The position numbers were made by a program, and so were the translations under genes. This document shows, in pieces, positions 55,947-64,000 of a stretch of DNA of 64,000 bases (positions are counted from its first letter, which is position 1; each line of letters begins with the position of its first letter). Under the pieces are notes generated by a model. The model was not told the origin of the DNA and did not search any database. It saw nothing but the letters and a program-made list of their open reading frames with translations. This stretch comes from Pseudomonas hygromyciniae (lineage in GTDB: Bacteria; Pseudomonadota; Gammaproteobacteria; Pseudomonadales; Pseudomonadaceae), in NCBI RefSeq assembly GCF_016925675.1, contig NZ_CP070506.1, forward strand, positions 56,001-120,000. The letters run 5' to 3'.

Positions 55947-57383
55947 TTATTCGACGGCCTTGACCATGTCTTCGATGACCTTCTTGGCATCGCCGAAGAC
56001 CATCATGGTCTTGTCCAGGTAGAACAATTCGTTATCCAGGCCGGCGTAACCGCTGGCCATCGAGCGCTTGTTGACGATGATCGTCTTGGCCTTGAAGGCT
56101 TCGAGAATCGGCATACCGGCGATCGGTGATTTCGGATCGTTCTTGGCGGCCGGGTTGACCACGTCGTTGGCGCCGAGCACCAGCACCACGTCGGCCTGGC
56201 CGAACTCGGAGTTGATGTCTTCCATCTCGAACACTTGGTCGTAAGGCACTTCTGCCTCGGCCAGCAGCACGTTCATGTGACCAGGCATGCGGCCGGCAAC
56301 CGGGTGGATCGCGTACTTCACGGTGACGCCGCGATGGGTCAGCTTCTCGGTCAGCTCTTTAAGGGCGTGTTGCGCCCGCGCTACCGCCAAGCCATAGCCC
56401 GGCACGATGATCACGGTGTCGGCGTTGGTCAGCAGGAAGGTGGCGTCGTCGGCCGAACCGGACTTCACCGGGCGCGCTTCTTTCGAGCCCGCTGGCCCTG
56501 CCGCATCCGGCGCGTTGCCGAAACCGCCGAGCAGTACGTTGAAGAAGGAACGGTTCATCGCCTTGCACATGATGTACGAGAGGATCGCGCCGCTTGAGCC
56601 CACCAGGGAGCCGGCGATGATCAGCATCGAGTTGTTCAGCGAGAAGCCGATCCCCGCTGCAGCCCAGCCGGAATAGCTGTTGAGCATCGAGACGACCACT
56701 GGCATGTCTGCGCCGCCAATCGGGATGATGATCAGCACGCCCAGCACGAAGGCCAGGGCCAGCATCAGGGCGAAGGCGCTGAGGTTGCCGGTGAACATAA
56801 ACACCAGGCCAAGGCCCAGGGTCGCCAGGCCCAACACCAGGTTCAATTTGTGCTGGCCACTGAACTGTACCGGTGCGCCCTGGAACAGACGGAACTTGTA
56901 CTTGCCCGACAGCTTGCCGAAGGCAATCACCGAGCCGGAGAAGGTAATGGCACCGATGGCTGCGCCGAGGAACAGTTCCAGGCGGTTGCCCGCAGGAATC
57001 GCGTCGCCCAGTTGCTTGACGATGCCCAGCGATTGCGGCTCGACCACTGCGGCAATGGCAATGAACACCGCGGCCAGACCGATCATGCTGTGCATGAAGG
57101 CGACCAGTTCCGGCATCTTGGTCATTTCTACGCGCTTGGCCATGATCGAGCCGGCAGTGCCGCCGATCAGCAGGCCGACAATCACATAGCCAATGCCGGC
57201 AGTGGCAAGCTCTGCACCGAGCTTATAGATCAGGCCAACGGTGGTGAGCACTGCCAGGGCCATGCCGAGCATGCCGAACAGGTTGCCGCGTCGGGATGTG
57301 GTTGGGTGCGACAGGCCTTTAAGGGCCTGGATAAAGCAGATCGACGCGATCAGGTAGAGCGTCGTCACGAGGTTCATGCTCAT
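55947..57383 (-). CDS. pntB: NAD(P) transhydrogenase, beta subunit
   Basis: 478 residues: about nine helices (domain II) then the NADP(H)-binding domain III (~300-478) with IVPGYGLAVARAQHALKEL, the HPVAGRMPGHMNVLLAEA loop and the RSMASGYAGLDNELFY end. It uses the proton gradient to reduce NADP+ with NADH. Its ATG shares a base with the pntAB stop (TAATG), so translation is coupled. Confidence 0.96.
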   Translation of the reverse strand: MSMNLVTTLYLIASICFIQALKGLSHPTTSRRGNLFGMLGMALAVLTTVGLIYKLGAELATAGIGYVIVGLLIGGTAGSIMAKRVEMTKMPELVAFMHSMIGLAAVFIAIAAVVEPQSLGIVKQLGDAIPAGNRLELFLGAAIGAITFSGSVIAFGKLSGKYKFRLFQGAPVQFSGQHKLNLVLGLATLGLGLVFMFTGNLSAFALMLALAFVLGVLIIIPIGGADMPVVVSMLNSYSGWAAAGIGFSLNNSMLIIAGSLVGSSGAILSYIMCKAMNRSFFNVLLGGFGNAPDAAGPAGSKEARPVKSGSADDATFLLTNADTVIIVPGYGLAVARAQHALKELTEKLTHRGVTVKYAIHPVAGRMPGHMNVLLAEAEVPYDQVFEMEDINSEFGQADVVLVLGANDVVNPAAKNDPKSPIAGMPILEAFKAKTIIVNKRSMASGYAGLDNELFYLDKTMMVFGDAKKVIEDMVKAVE

Positions 57384-57703
57384 TACTTCTGCACCTCTTC
57401 TTTAGCCTTGGGCGCTTTCTTCTTGAACATCTCAAGCATCCTACGGGTAACCAGGAAACCGCCGAACACGTTAACGGCAGCCAGGGCCACAGCCAGGGTG
57501 CCCATGGTCTTGCCCAGCGGTGTGACGGTGAGTGCAGCCGCGAGCATGGCGCCGACGATCACAATCGCCGAGATCGCGTTGGTCACTGCCATCAGTGGCG
57601 TATGCAGCGCGGGGGTGACGTTCCAGACCACGTGGTAACCGACATAAATCGCCAGCACGAAGATGATCAGGTTGTAGATACCGGGGGAGATAAGCTCTTC
57701 CAT
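57383..57703 (-). CDS. pntAB: NAD(P) transhydrogenase, alpha-2 membrane subunit
   Basis: 106 residues with three helices. This is domain II of the alpha chain as a separate protein ([26 protein letters not shown]). The three-gene form (alpha1, alpha2, beta) differs from the two-gene E. coli form. A charged Lys-rich tail ([14 protein letters not shown]) ends it. 15 bases after pntAA. Confidence 0.95.
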   Translation of the reverse strand: MEELISPGIYNLIIFVLAIYVGYHVVWNVTPALHTPLMAVTNAISAIVIVGAMLAAALTVTPLGKTMGTLAVALAAVNVFGGFLVTRRMLEMFKKKAPKAKEEVQK

Positions 57704-57718
57704 CGTCTGAATCCCTGC

Positions 57719-58840
57719 TTAGGCGTTTTTGCGGATGACTTGGCCGTCGCGGCACATCAGGCACGCGGCGACGATGTCGTCTTCGAGGTTGATTTCAAAC
57801 TGCCCTTCCTTGGTGAAGACCAGCTTCAGGAAGTCCAGCAGGTTGCGCGCATACAGGGCCGAGGCATCGGCAGCGACGGCACCGGCAAGGTTGGTCGGGC
57901 CACAGATGGTCACGCCATTTTCCACCACCACCTGGTCGGCGACGGTCAGTGGGCAGTTGCCACCCTGGGCCGCGGCCAGGTCGATTACTACCGAGCCTGG
58001 CTTCATCTGGGCGACGGTTTCGGCGCTCAGCAACGTCGGGGCCTTGCGACCCGGGATCAGGGCGGTGGTGATGACAATATCGGCTTGCTTGGCGCGCTCA
58101 TGCACGGCCAGGGCTTGGCGCTGCATCCAACTGGTGGGCATAGGGCGTGCGTAACCGCCGACGCCGACGGCGCATTCGCGCTCTTCGTCGGTCTCGTAGG
58201 GCACGTCGACGAACTTGGCGCCGAGGGACTCAATCTGCTCCTTCACGGCCGGGCGTACGTCGGATGCTTCGATAACTGCACCCAGACGTTTCGCCGTAGC
58301 GATCGCCTGCAGGCCGGCAACGCCGGCGCCGAGGATCAGCACGCGGGCGGCTTTCACCGTGCCAGCGGCGGTCATCAGCATGGGCATGAAGCGCGGGTAG
58401 TGATGGGCCGCCAGCAGTACCGCCTTGTAGCCGGCAATGTTGGCCTGGGAGGACAGCACATCCAGGCTCTGCGCACGGGAGGTGCGCGGTGCGGCCTCCA
58501 GGGCGAAGGCAGTGATGCCATGTTCGGCCAGTCGGGTGATGGTTTCGTTGCTGAACGGATTGAGCATGCCCACCAACACGGTGCCGCTTTTAATCAGCGT
58601 CAGCTCGCTGTCGCTGGGAGCGACCACCTTGAGAATCAGCTCGGCGCCAAACGCGTCGCTGGCACTGCCAATGGTTGCGCCTGCCGTTTCATAGGCACTG
58701 TCGACGACGCTGGCTGTGATACCTGCACCGCTTTGTACAGTGACCTTATGGCCCTGGCCGATCAGCTTCTTGATGGTTTCCGGGGTTGCAGCAACCCGCG
58801 TTTCACCGGTCTGGGTTTCGAGAGGAACACCAATGTGCAC
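57719..58840 (-). CDS. pntAA: NAD(P) transhydrogenase, alpha-1 subunit
   Basis: 373 residues from GTG at 58840, preceded by AGGAG; the extension to 58930 is rejected because it precedes the ribosome site. NAD(H)-binding domain I with N-terminal IGVPLETQTGETRVAATP, the glycine-rich LILGAGVAGLQAIATAKRLGA (Rossmann loop) and QAEIVITTALIPGRKAP-like RQADIVITTALIPG. Soluble subunit exchanging hydride with domain III of PntB. First gene of the operon. Confidence 0.95.
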   Translation of the reverse strand: MHIGVPLETQTGETRVAATPETIKKLIGQGHKVTVQSGAGITASVVDSAYETAGATIGSASDAFGAELILKVVAPSDSELTLIKSGTVLVGMLNPFSNETITRLAEHGITAFALEAAPRTSRAQSLDVLSSQANIAGYKAVLLAAHHYPRFMPMLMTAAGTVKAARVLILGAGVAGLQAIATAKRLGAVIEASDVRPAVKEQIESLGAKFVDVPYETDEERECAVGVGGYARPMPTSWMQRQALAVHERAKQADIVITTALIPGRKAPTLLSAETVAQMKPGSVVIDLAAAQGGNCPLTVADQVVVENGVTICGPTNLAGAVAADASALYARNLLDFLKLVFTKEGQFEINLEDDIVAACLMCRDGQVIRKNA

Positions 58841-59000
58841 GTCAAATCTCCTGCATGATCTTTTTGCTTTTGATTTTTGTAAAAAGGCCAGTGCACCGCG
58901 AGTGGCGCAACTGGGGCGGCCGATCAGCACGACCCCGCTGAAATGACAGCAGGGCGCGGCATTTTGCAGGCGAACTTTACGGCCTTCAAGGGATTATGAC

Positions 59001-59030
59001 GGGTGACGAAAAATTAACTACAAGTCACCC
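59001..59030. promoter_or_regulatory. Inverted repeat upstream of pntAA (candidate operator)
   Basis: GGGTGAC-N16-GTCACCC, perfect 7-base arms, about 160 bases upstream of the pntAA start. The rest of the 58841-59289 gap holds AT-rich sequence and one AGTACAGT motif at 59204-59211, but no gene I can support. Confidence 0.45.
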
Positions 59031-59289
59031 TGTGACTGATTGTCGCAATACGCGGGAATAATCTCTTGGAATACAGGTGTTTAAAGGCTTATGGCGGGAA
59101 AAGACGATTTTCGCAATTGCCGACATGAATGGTCGGTCATGGGCTGTGAATAACCGCTGGAGAGCTTATAGCTACTGGCTTTCAGGCCATTTTTCAGTGG
59201 ATCAGTACAGTCTGTCTAAAGGCGACATATATTTATATCTGTAGGGTTCTTAATTTCTTGACTACAGAGTCAGTAAAGTCGAAAGGTGC

Positions 59290-60189
59290 CTAGAACTGGC
59301 GGCTGTAGCGCTGTGCCTGATCAACCAGCCAGTCTCGAAAGGCGTGCAGTGAAGCGGATTCGACCTTTCTCTCTGGAATCATCAGGTAATAGGCCTTACT
59401 GCTGGTCAGGGCCTGTTGGTTGGCAATCACCAACTGTTTCTCGCTCAGTTCCCGCTGAATAAGAAACGCCGGGATCAAGGCAATTCCCATGTCGTGCATG
59501 GCGGCCTGGGACAGCATGGAGAATAGCTCGTAACGTGGGCCTGTCATGTCGCGGGGGATGTTCAATTGTTGTGCGTTAAACCACTGGCGCCAGGCGTAGG
59601 GCCGTGTGGTTTGCTGGAGTAGCGGCAGTTCGGCAATTTCCTCTGCGCTGAAGTGCGAGCGCTGCCCCAGCAGTCGTGGGCTACAGACGGGCAGCGGGTT
59701 TTCGCCCATCAACCTGTGGGATTCGGTGCCGGACCAGTCGGCATCGCCGAAATATACGGCGGCATCGAACTCCGTGTCAGCGAACAGGAACGGGCGGGTC
59801 CGGTTGGTCAGGTTTACCGTGACTTCCGGGTGCTGCTGCTGGAAGTCCTTGAGGCGTGGGATCAGCCATTGGGTGCCGAACGTGGGCACCACTGCCAGTT
59901 CGATCACATTGGTGCCTTGCTGGCCCATCACTGACAGGGTGTCGCGTTCCACGGCGTCGAGTTGTGTCGCCACCCGCCGGCTATACGAAAGCCCGGCTTC
60001 CGTGAGTTTTACCCCGCGTCGCGAGCGCCGAAATAGTTCGACACTCAAAAACTCCTCAAGGCTGGCGATCTGTCGGCAGATCGCGCCCTGGGTAATGGAA
60101 AGCTCCTGCGCAGCCTTGGTAAAGCTCTCGTGGCGGGCCGCCGCTTCAAAACTGACCAGGGCTGTGGTGCTGGGGATCTTCCTGCGCAT
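59290..60189 (-). CDS. gcdR: LysR-type regulator of glutarate catabolism
   Basis: 299 residues from the ATG at 60189 (GAGGG nine bases upstream); a GTG at 60204 would add five. N-terminal helix-turn-helix (STTALVSFEAAARHESFTKAAQELSITQGAICRQIASLEEFL split over ~5-50), then the effector domain from ~95. Divergent from gcdH across 157 bases. In pseudomonads the regulator at this spot activates gcdHG with glutarate (P. putida GcdR, established). The name rests on position and family. Confidence 0.85.
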   Translation of the reverse strand: MRRKIPSTTALVSFEAAARHESFTKAAQELSITQGAICRQIASLEEFLSVELFRRSRRGVKLTEAGLSYSRRVATQLDAVERDTLSVMGQQGTNVIELAVVPTFGTQWLIPRLKDFQQQHPEVTVNLTNRTRPFLFADTEFDAAVYFGDADWSGTESHRLMGENPLPVCSPRLLGQRSHFSAEEIAELPLLQQTTRPYAWRQWFNAQQLNIPRDMTGPRYELFSMLSQAAMHDMGIALIPAFLIQRELSEKQLVIANQQALTSSKAYYLMIPERKVESASLHAFRDWLVDQAQRYSRQF

Positions 60190-60225
60190 GTACCGTACCC
60201 TCACTAATAAAAGGCGGTTTTGCCC

Positions 60226-60249
60226 TTCTCAATCGCTACGGAGTGAGAA
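60226..60249. promoter_or_regulatory. Candidate GcdR operator
   Basis: TTCTCA-N12-TGAGAA, perfect arms, midway between gcdR and gcdH, where a LysR-type regulator normally binds to control both. Confidence 0.45.
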
Positions 60250-60346
60250 ATTAGCACAAGCCTATGCAAAAACCTCGTTTGCCCTCCTCGCTTACCCGGC
60301 CTAGGCTCCATGCACGACTTTTGATTTACTTCGCGAGGACTCACTC

Positions 60347-61528
60347 ATGGGCGGTAAGGCAAGCTTCAACTGGATCGATCCACTGTTGCTGGATCAGCAG
60401 CTCACCGAAGAAGAGCGCATGGTGCGCGACAGTGCCGAGCAATTCGCCCAGGACAAGTTGGCGCCGCGTGTGCTTGAAGCCTTCCGTCATGAAAAAACCG
60501 ATCCTGCGATTTTCCGTGAAATGGGTGAGACCGGCCTGCTGGGTGCGATGATTCCCGAACAGTACGGCGGCAGTGGCTTGAACTATGTCAGCTACGGCTT
60601 GATTGCCCGTGAAGTGGAGCGAGTCGACTCTGGCTATCGCTCGATGATGAGTGTGCAGTCCTCCCTGGTGATGGTGCCTATCAATGAGTTCGGCACTGAA
60701 GCGCAAAAACAGAAGTACTTGCCCAAGCTGGCCTCGGGTGAATGGATTGGTTGCTTCGGTTTGACCGAGCCAAACCACGGTTCGGATCCGGGCGCGATGA
60801 TTACCCGGGCGCGCAAGGTGGATGGCGGCTACAGCCTGACCGGCAGCAAGATGTGGATCACCAATAGCCCGATTGCCGATGTGTTTGTGGTCTGGGGCAA
60901 GGATGACGCCGGCGACATCCGTGGTTTTGTCCTGGAGAAGGGTTGGAAAGGCCTGAGTGCACCGGCGATTCACGGCAAGGTCGGTTTGCGCGCTTCGATC
61001 ACCGGTGAAATCGTCATGGACAACGTTTTCGTTCCTGAAGAAAACATCTTCCCCGATGTGCGCGGCTTGAAAGGTCCGTTTACCTGCCTGAACTCGGCAC
61101 GCTACGGCATCTCCTGGGGCGCCTTGGGGGCTGCGGAGTTCTGCTGGCACACGGCGCGCCAATACACCCTTGATCGCCAGCAGTTCGGGCGTCCACTGGC
61201 TGCCACGCAGTTGATCCAGAAAAAGCTCGCGGATATGCAGACCGAGATCACCCTCGCCTTGCAAGGCTGCCTGCGTCTGGGGCGAATGAAAGATGAAGGG
61301 ACCGCTGCGGTGGAGATCACCTCGATCATGAAGCGTAACTCCTGCGGCAAATCCCTGGATATCGCCCGTATGGCTCGCGACATGCTTGGTGGCAATGGCA
61401 TCTCCGATGAGTTCGGGATTGCCCGGCATCTGGTCAACCTGGAAGTGGTGAATACCTACGAAGGCACGCATGACGTCCATGCGCTCATCCTCGGGCGCGC
61501 CCAGACTGGTATCCAGGCGTTCTATTAA
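60347..61528 (+). CDS. gcdH: Glutaryl-CoA dehydrogenase
   Basis: 393 residues of the acyl-CoA dehydrogenase family. Motifs: [17 protein letters not shown] (FAD/substrate loop), [16 protein letters not shown], and [20 protein letters not shown] with the catalytic Glu. These match GcdH, which oxidises and decarboxylates glutaryl-CoA to crotonyl-CoA. It ends 13 bases before gcdG. Acts in lysine/glutarate breakdown. Confidence 0.94.
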   Translation: MGGKASFNWIDPLLLDQQLTEEERMVRDSAEQFAQDKLAPRVLEAFRHEKTDPAIFREMGETGLLGAMIPEQYGGSGLNYVSYGLIAREVERVDSGYRSMMSVQSSLVMVPINEFGTEAQKQKYLPKLASGEWIGCFGLTEPNHGSDPGAMITRARKVDGGYSLTGSKMWITNSPIADVFVVWGKDDAGDIRGFVLEKGWKGLSAPAIHGKVGLRASITGEIVMDNVFVPEENIFPDVRGLKGPFTCLNSARYGISWGALGAAEFCWHTARQYTLDRQQFGRPLAATQLIQKKLADMQTEITLALQGCLRLGRMKDEGTAAVEITSIMKRNSCGKSLDIARMARDMLGGNGISDEFGIARHLVNLEVVNTYEGTHDVHALILGRAQTGIQAFY

Positions 61529-61541
61529 TAGGAGTTTGACC

Positions 61542-62762
61542 ATGGGCGCGCTATCGCATCTGCGGGTGCTGGATTTGTCACGGGTGCTGGCGGGGCCTTG
61601 GGCTGGGCAGATTCTTGCCGATCTCGGCGCTGAGGTGATCAAGGTCGAGAGGCCTGGTAGTGGTGACGATACCCGCGCCTGGGGGCCGCCCTTCCTTAAG
61701 GATGCTTATGGTGAGAACACCAGTGAAGCGTCCTACTACCTATCGGCCAATCGCAATAAGGAGTCGGTGACTATCGACTTCACCCGACCGGAGGGGCAAA
61801 AGCTGGTCCGGGACCTGGCGGCAAAGTCGGATATCTTGATCGAGAACTTTAAGGTGGGCGGCTTGGCGGCGTATGGCCTGGACTATGAGTCGCTCAAGGA
61901 ACTCAATCCTGAGCTGATTTACTGCTCTATCACCGGGTTTGGCCAGACGGGGCCTTATGCGGCACGAGCTGGTTATGACTTCATGATCCAGGGGTTGGGT
62001 GGCTTGATGAGCCTGACGGGGCGCCCCGAAGGTGATGAAGGGGAAGGTCCGGTCAAGGTGGGCGTGGCGCTGACCGACATTTTGACCGGGTTGTACTCTA
62101 CGGTGGCGATTCTGGCGGCTATGGCGCACCGCGATCATGATGGTGGTGGCCAGCATATTGATATGGCTTTGCTGGATGTCCAGGTGGCTTGCTTGGCTAA
62201 TCAGGCGATGAACTACCTGACGACGGGTGTGTCGCCCAAGCGGCTGGGTAACGCGCATCCGAATATCGTTCCGTATCAGGACTTTCCCACAGCTGACGGC
62301 GATTTCATCCTGACCGTGGGCAATGACGGACAGTTTCGCAAGTTCGCCCAGGTCGCCGGGCAGCCGCAGTGGGCTGACGATCCGCGGTTTGCGACGAATA
62401 AGCTGCGAGTGGCCAATCGGGCGGTGCTCATTCCATTGATTCGCCAGGCGACCGTATTCAAGACCACGGCCGAGTGGGTGTCCCTACTGGAGCAGGTGGG
62501 TGTCCCCTGTGGGCCGATCAATGATCTGGCGCAGGTGTTTGCCGATCCTCAAGTGCAGGCGCGCGGGTTGGCAATAGAGTTACCGCACCCGCTTGCGGGC
62601 AAGGTGCCGCAGGTGGGAAGCCCCATGCGGCTGTCCAAGACGCCGGTGGAGTATCGCAGCGCGCCGCCTCTCCTGGGCGAGCATACGGCTCAGGTACTCA
62701 GTCAGGTGCTGGGGCTGGGGGCGGCTCACGTGGCGGCGTTAAGGGAAGCTGGGGTTATATGA
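61542..62762 (+). CDS. gcdG: Family III CoA-transferase (succinyl-CoA:glutarate)
   Basis: 406 residues from the ATG at 61542 preceded by AGGAG; the frame start at 61470 lies inside gcdH and is rejected. CaiB/BaiF family: RVLDLSRVLAGPWAGQILADLGAEVIKVE, ENFKVGGLAAYGLDYESL, and the catalytic Asp in HIDMALLDVQVA. Activates glutarate to glutaryl-CoA for GcdH, using succinyl-CoA. No clear terminator follows. Confidence 0.9.
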   Translation: MGALSHLRVLDLSRVLAGPWAGQILADLGAEVIKVERPGSGDDTRAWGPPFLKDAYGENTSEASYYLSANRNKESVTIDFTRPEGQKLVRDLAAKSDILIENFKVGGLAAYGLDYESLKELNPELIYCSITGFGQTGPYAARAGYDFMIQGLGGLMSLTGRPEGDEGEGPVKVGVALTDILTGLYSTVAILAAMAHRDHDGGGQHIDMALLDVQVACLANQAMNYLTTGVSPKRLGNAHPNIVPYQDFPTADGDFILTVGNDGQFRKFAQVAGQPQWADDPRFATNKLRVANRAVLIPLIRQATVFKTTAEWVSLLEQVGVPCGPINDLAQVFADPQVQARGLAIELPHPLAGKVPQVGSPMRLSKTPVEYRSAPPLLGEHTAQVLSQVLGLGAAHVAALREAGVI

Positions 62763-62847
62763 GGTGTCTATATAGAGGGGTTATATAAAAGAGGCTGGTT
62801 GTTTTTTAATCGATCGTAACTAATTGATAGAAAAGCAAAATCAAAGG

Positions 62848-62875
62848 TTGACGGCGAATTCTAGAGGTCTATAAT
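62848..62875 (+). promoter_or_regulatory. rRNA promoter P1
   Basis: TTGACG, 16-base spacer, TATAAT. Farthest of three tandem promoters before the 16S gene. Confidence 0.8.
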
Positions 62876-62993
62876 TCGCCCCACTTCCGGCGCAGTCGAA
62901 ACGGAAAACTCCTTGGCAAACAATGAGTTATGCAGTTTTCGGCAGCAAGTTGCTTCAGTTCATCGAAGCCAAAAGGAAGTTGAAAAAGAGGTG

Positions 62994-63021
62994 TTGACAG
63001 CAGCGTGTAACGCTGTAGAAT
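62994..63021 (+). promoter_or_regulatory. rRNA promoter P2
   Basis: TTGACA, 16-base spacer, TAGAAT, then a GC-containing discriminator (TCGCCTCCC). Confidence 0.85.
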
Positions 63022-63103
63022 TCGCCTCCCGCTGACGAGAGATCGGAAGCGCAAGTGGTTGAAGTTGTTGAGAAAATCCTCGAAAACTTCTGAAAATAAC
63101 CAC

Positions 63104-63131
63104 TTGACAGCAAATGAGGCTGCTGTAGAAT
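63104..63131 (+). promoter_or_regulatory. rRNA promoter P3
   Basis: TTGACA, 16-base spacer, TAGAAT, discriminator GCGCGCCTC typical of stringent control; the A-rich stretch at 63068-63100 may be an UP element. It shares GCTGTAGAAT with P2, suggesting duplication. Confidence 0.88.
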
Positions 63132-63167
63132 GCGCGCCTCGGTTGAGACGAAAGATCTTAACCAACC

Positions 63168-63178
63168 GCTCTTTAACA
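63168..63178 (+). promoter_or_regulatory. boxA antitermination element of the rRNA leader
   Basis: GCTCTTTAACA fits boxA (TGCTCTTTAACA in E. coli), 37 bases after P3 and about 150 before the 16S gene. Confidence 0.85.
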
Positions 63179-63328
63179 ACTGAATCAAGCAATTCGTGTG
63201 GGTGCTTGTGGAGTCAGACTGATAGTCAACAAGATTATCAGCATCACAAGTTACTCCGCGAGAAATCAAAGATGTAACCAACGATTGCTGAGCCAAGTTT
63301 AGGGTTTCTTAAAAACCCAAAGATGTTT

Positions 63329-64000
<672 letters not shown>

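Noticed and set aside
62869..63296. Small frames on both strands in the rRNA leader
   Set aside because: They overlap the tandem promoters and boxA and lack start signals.

Overview
The window is a chromosomal segment of a fluorescent Pseudomonas, most likely of the P. fluorescens lineage. The evidence is the 5' part of a 16S rRNA gene with Pseudomonas-type sequence (63329 to the window end), an algB/kinB pair whose phosphorylated residues fall at the same numbers as in P. aeruginosa, an ErsA-type sRNA downstream of polA, eleven REP doublets (REPINs) of the kind known from P. fluorescens, and a gene order that largely follows P. aeruginosa PAO1 blocks PA0102-PA0114, PA5505-PA5474, PA0195-PA0196 and PA0446-PA0448 (locus names recalled, not searched). 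Base composition and codon use look uniform. I see no prophage, IS element, CRISPR array or integrated island, so this is core-genome DNA.

Layout. 1-1753: end of a beta-carbonic anhydrase and a SulP transporter, a likely bicarbonate pair. 1894-2541: conserved hypothetical. 2908-11493: a caa3-type cytochrome c oxidase cluster (coxB with fused cytochrome c, coxA, ctaG, coxC, surf1, heme A synthesis ctaA/ctaB, sco), behind an RpoS-like promoter and with a REPIN inside. 11651-14155: methionine importer metQIN. 14421-16562: large catalase katE. 16658-20448: lipoprotein, then zinc uptake (znuB, znuC, zur, divergent znuA). 20553-25640: thrB, a small secreted protein, polA, ErsA sRNA, engB. 25833-30574: cytochromes c5-like and c4, dsbA, an endonuclease/phosphatase-family protein, diguanylate cyclase. 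30664-36161: peptidoglycan amidase, kinB/algB alginate regulators, and a divergent small-gene cluster ending in an Ivy lysozyme inhibitor. 36870-39526: gltP and a membrane protein with nucleoside-recognition (Gate) domains. 39619-43115: four-gene MCE lipid-transport operon. 43171-49926: membrane protein, M16 peptidase, Na/Pi cotransporter, TerC, citrate transporter. 50303-53954: HELTH-motif DUF4105 protein, three DUF2388 paralogues and a DUF1127 gene, with a dense set of CTGTAC-type motifs. 54273-58840: CoA transferase and the three-gene transhydrogenase pntAA-pntAB-pntB. 59290-62762: gcdR, gcdH, gcdG (glutarate catabolism). 62763-64000: three tandem rRNA promoters, boxA and the start of 16S rRNA.

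Themes. Much of the segment is respiratory and envelope physiology: oxidase biogenesis, periplasmic cytochromes, disulfide formation, peptidoglycan turnover and defence, lipid trafficking and metal or acid transport. The least explained parts are the DUF4105/DUF2388/DUF1127 neighbourhood, the sigma54-like promoter divergent from algB, a structured intergenic stem upstream of gltP, and several perfect inverted repeats in front of gltP, pntAA and gcdH.
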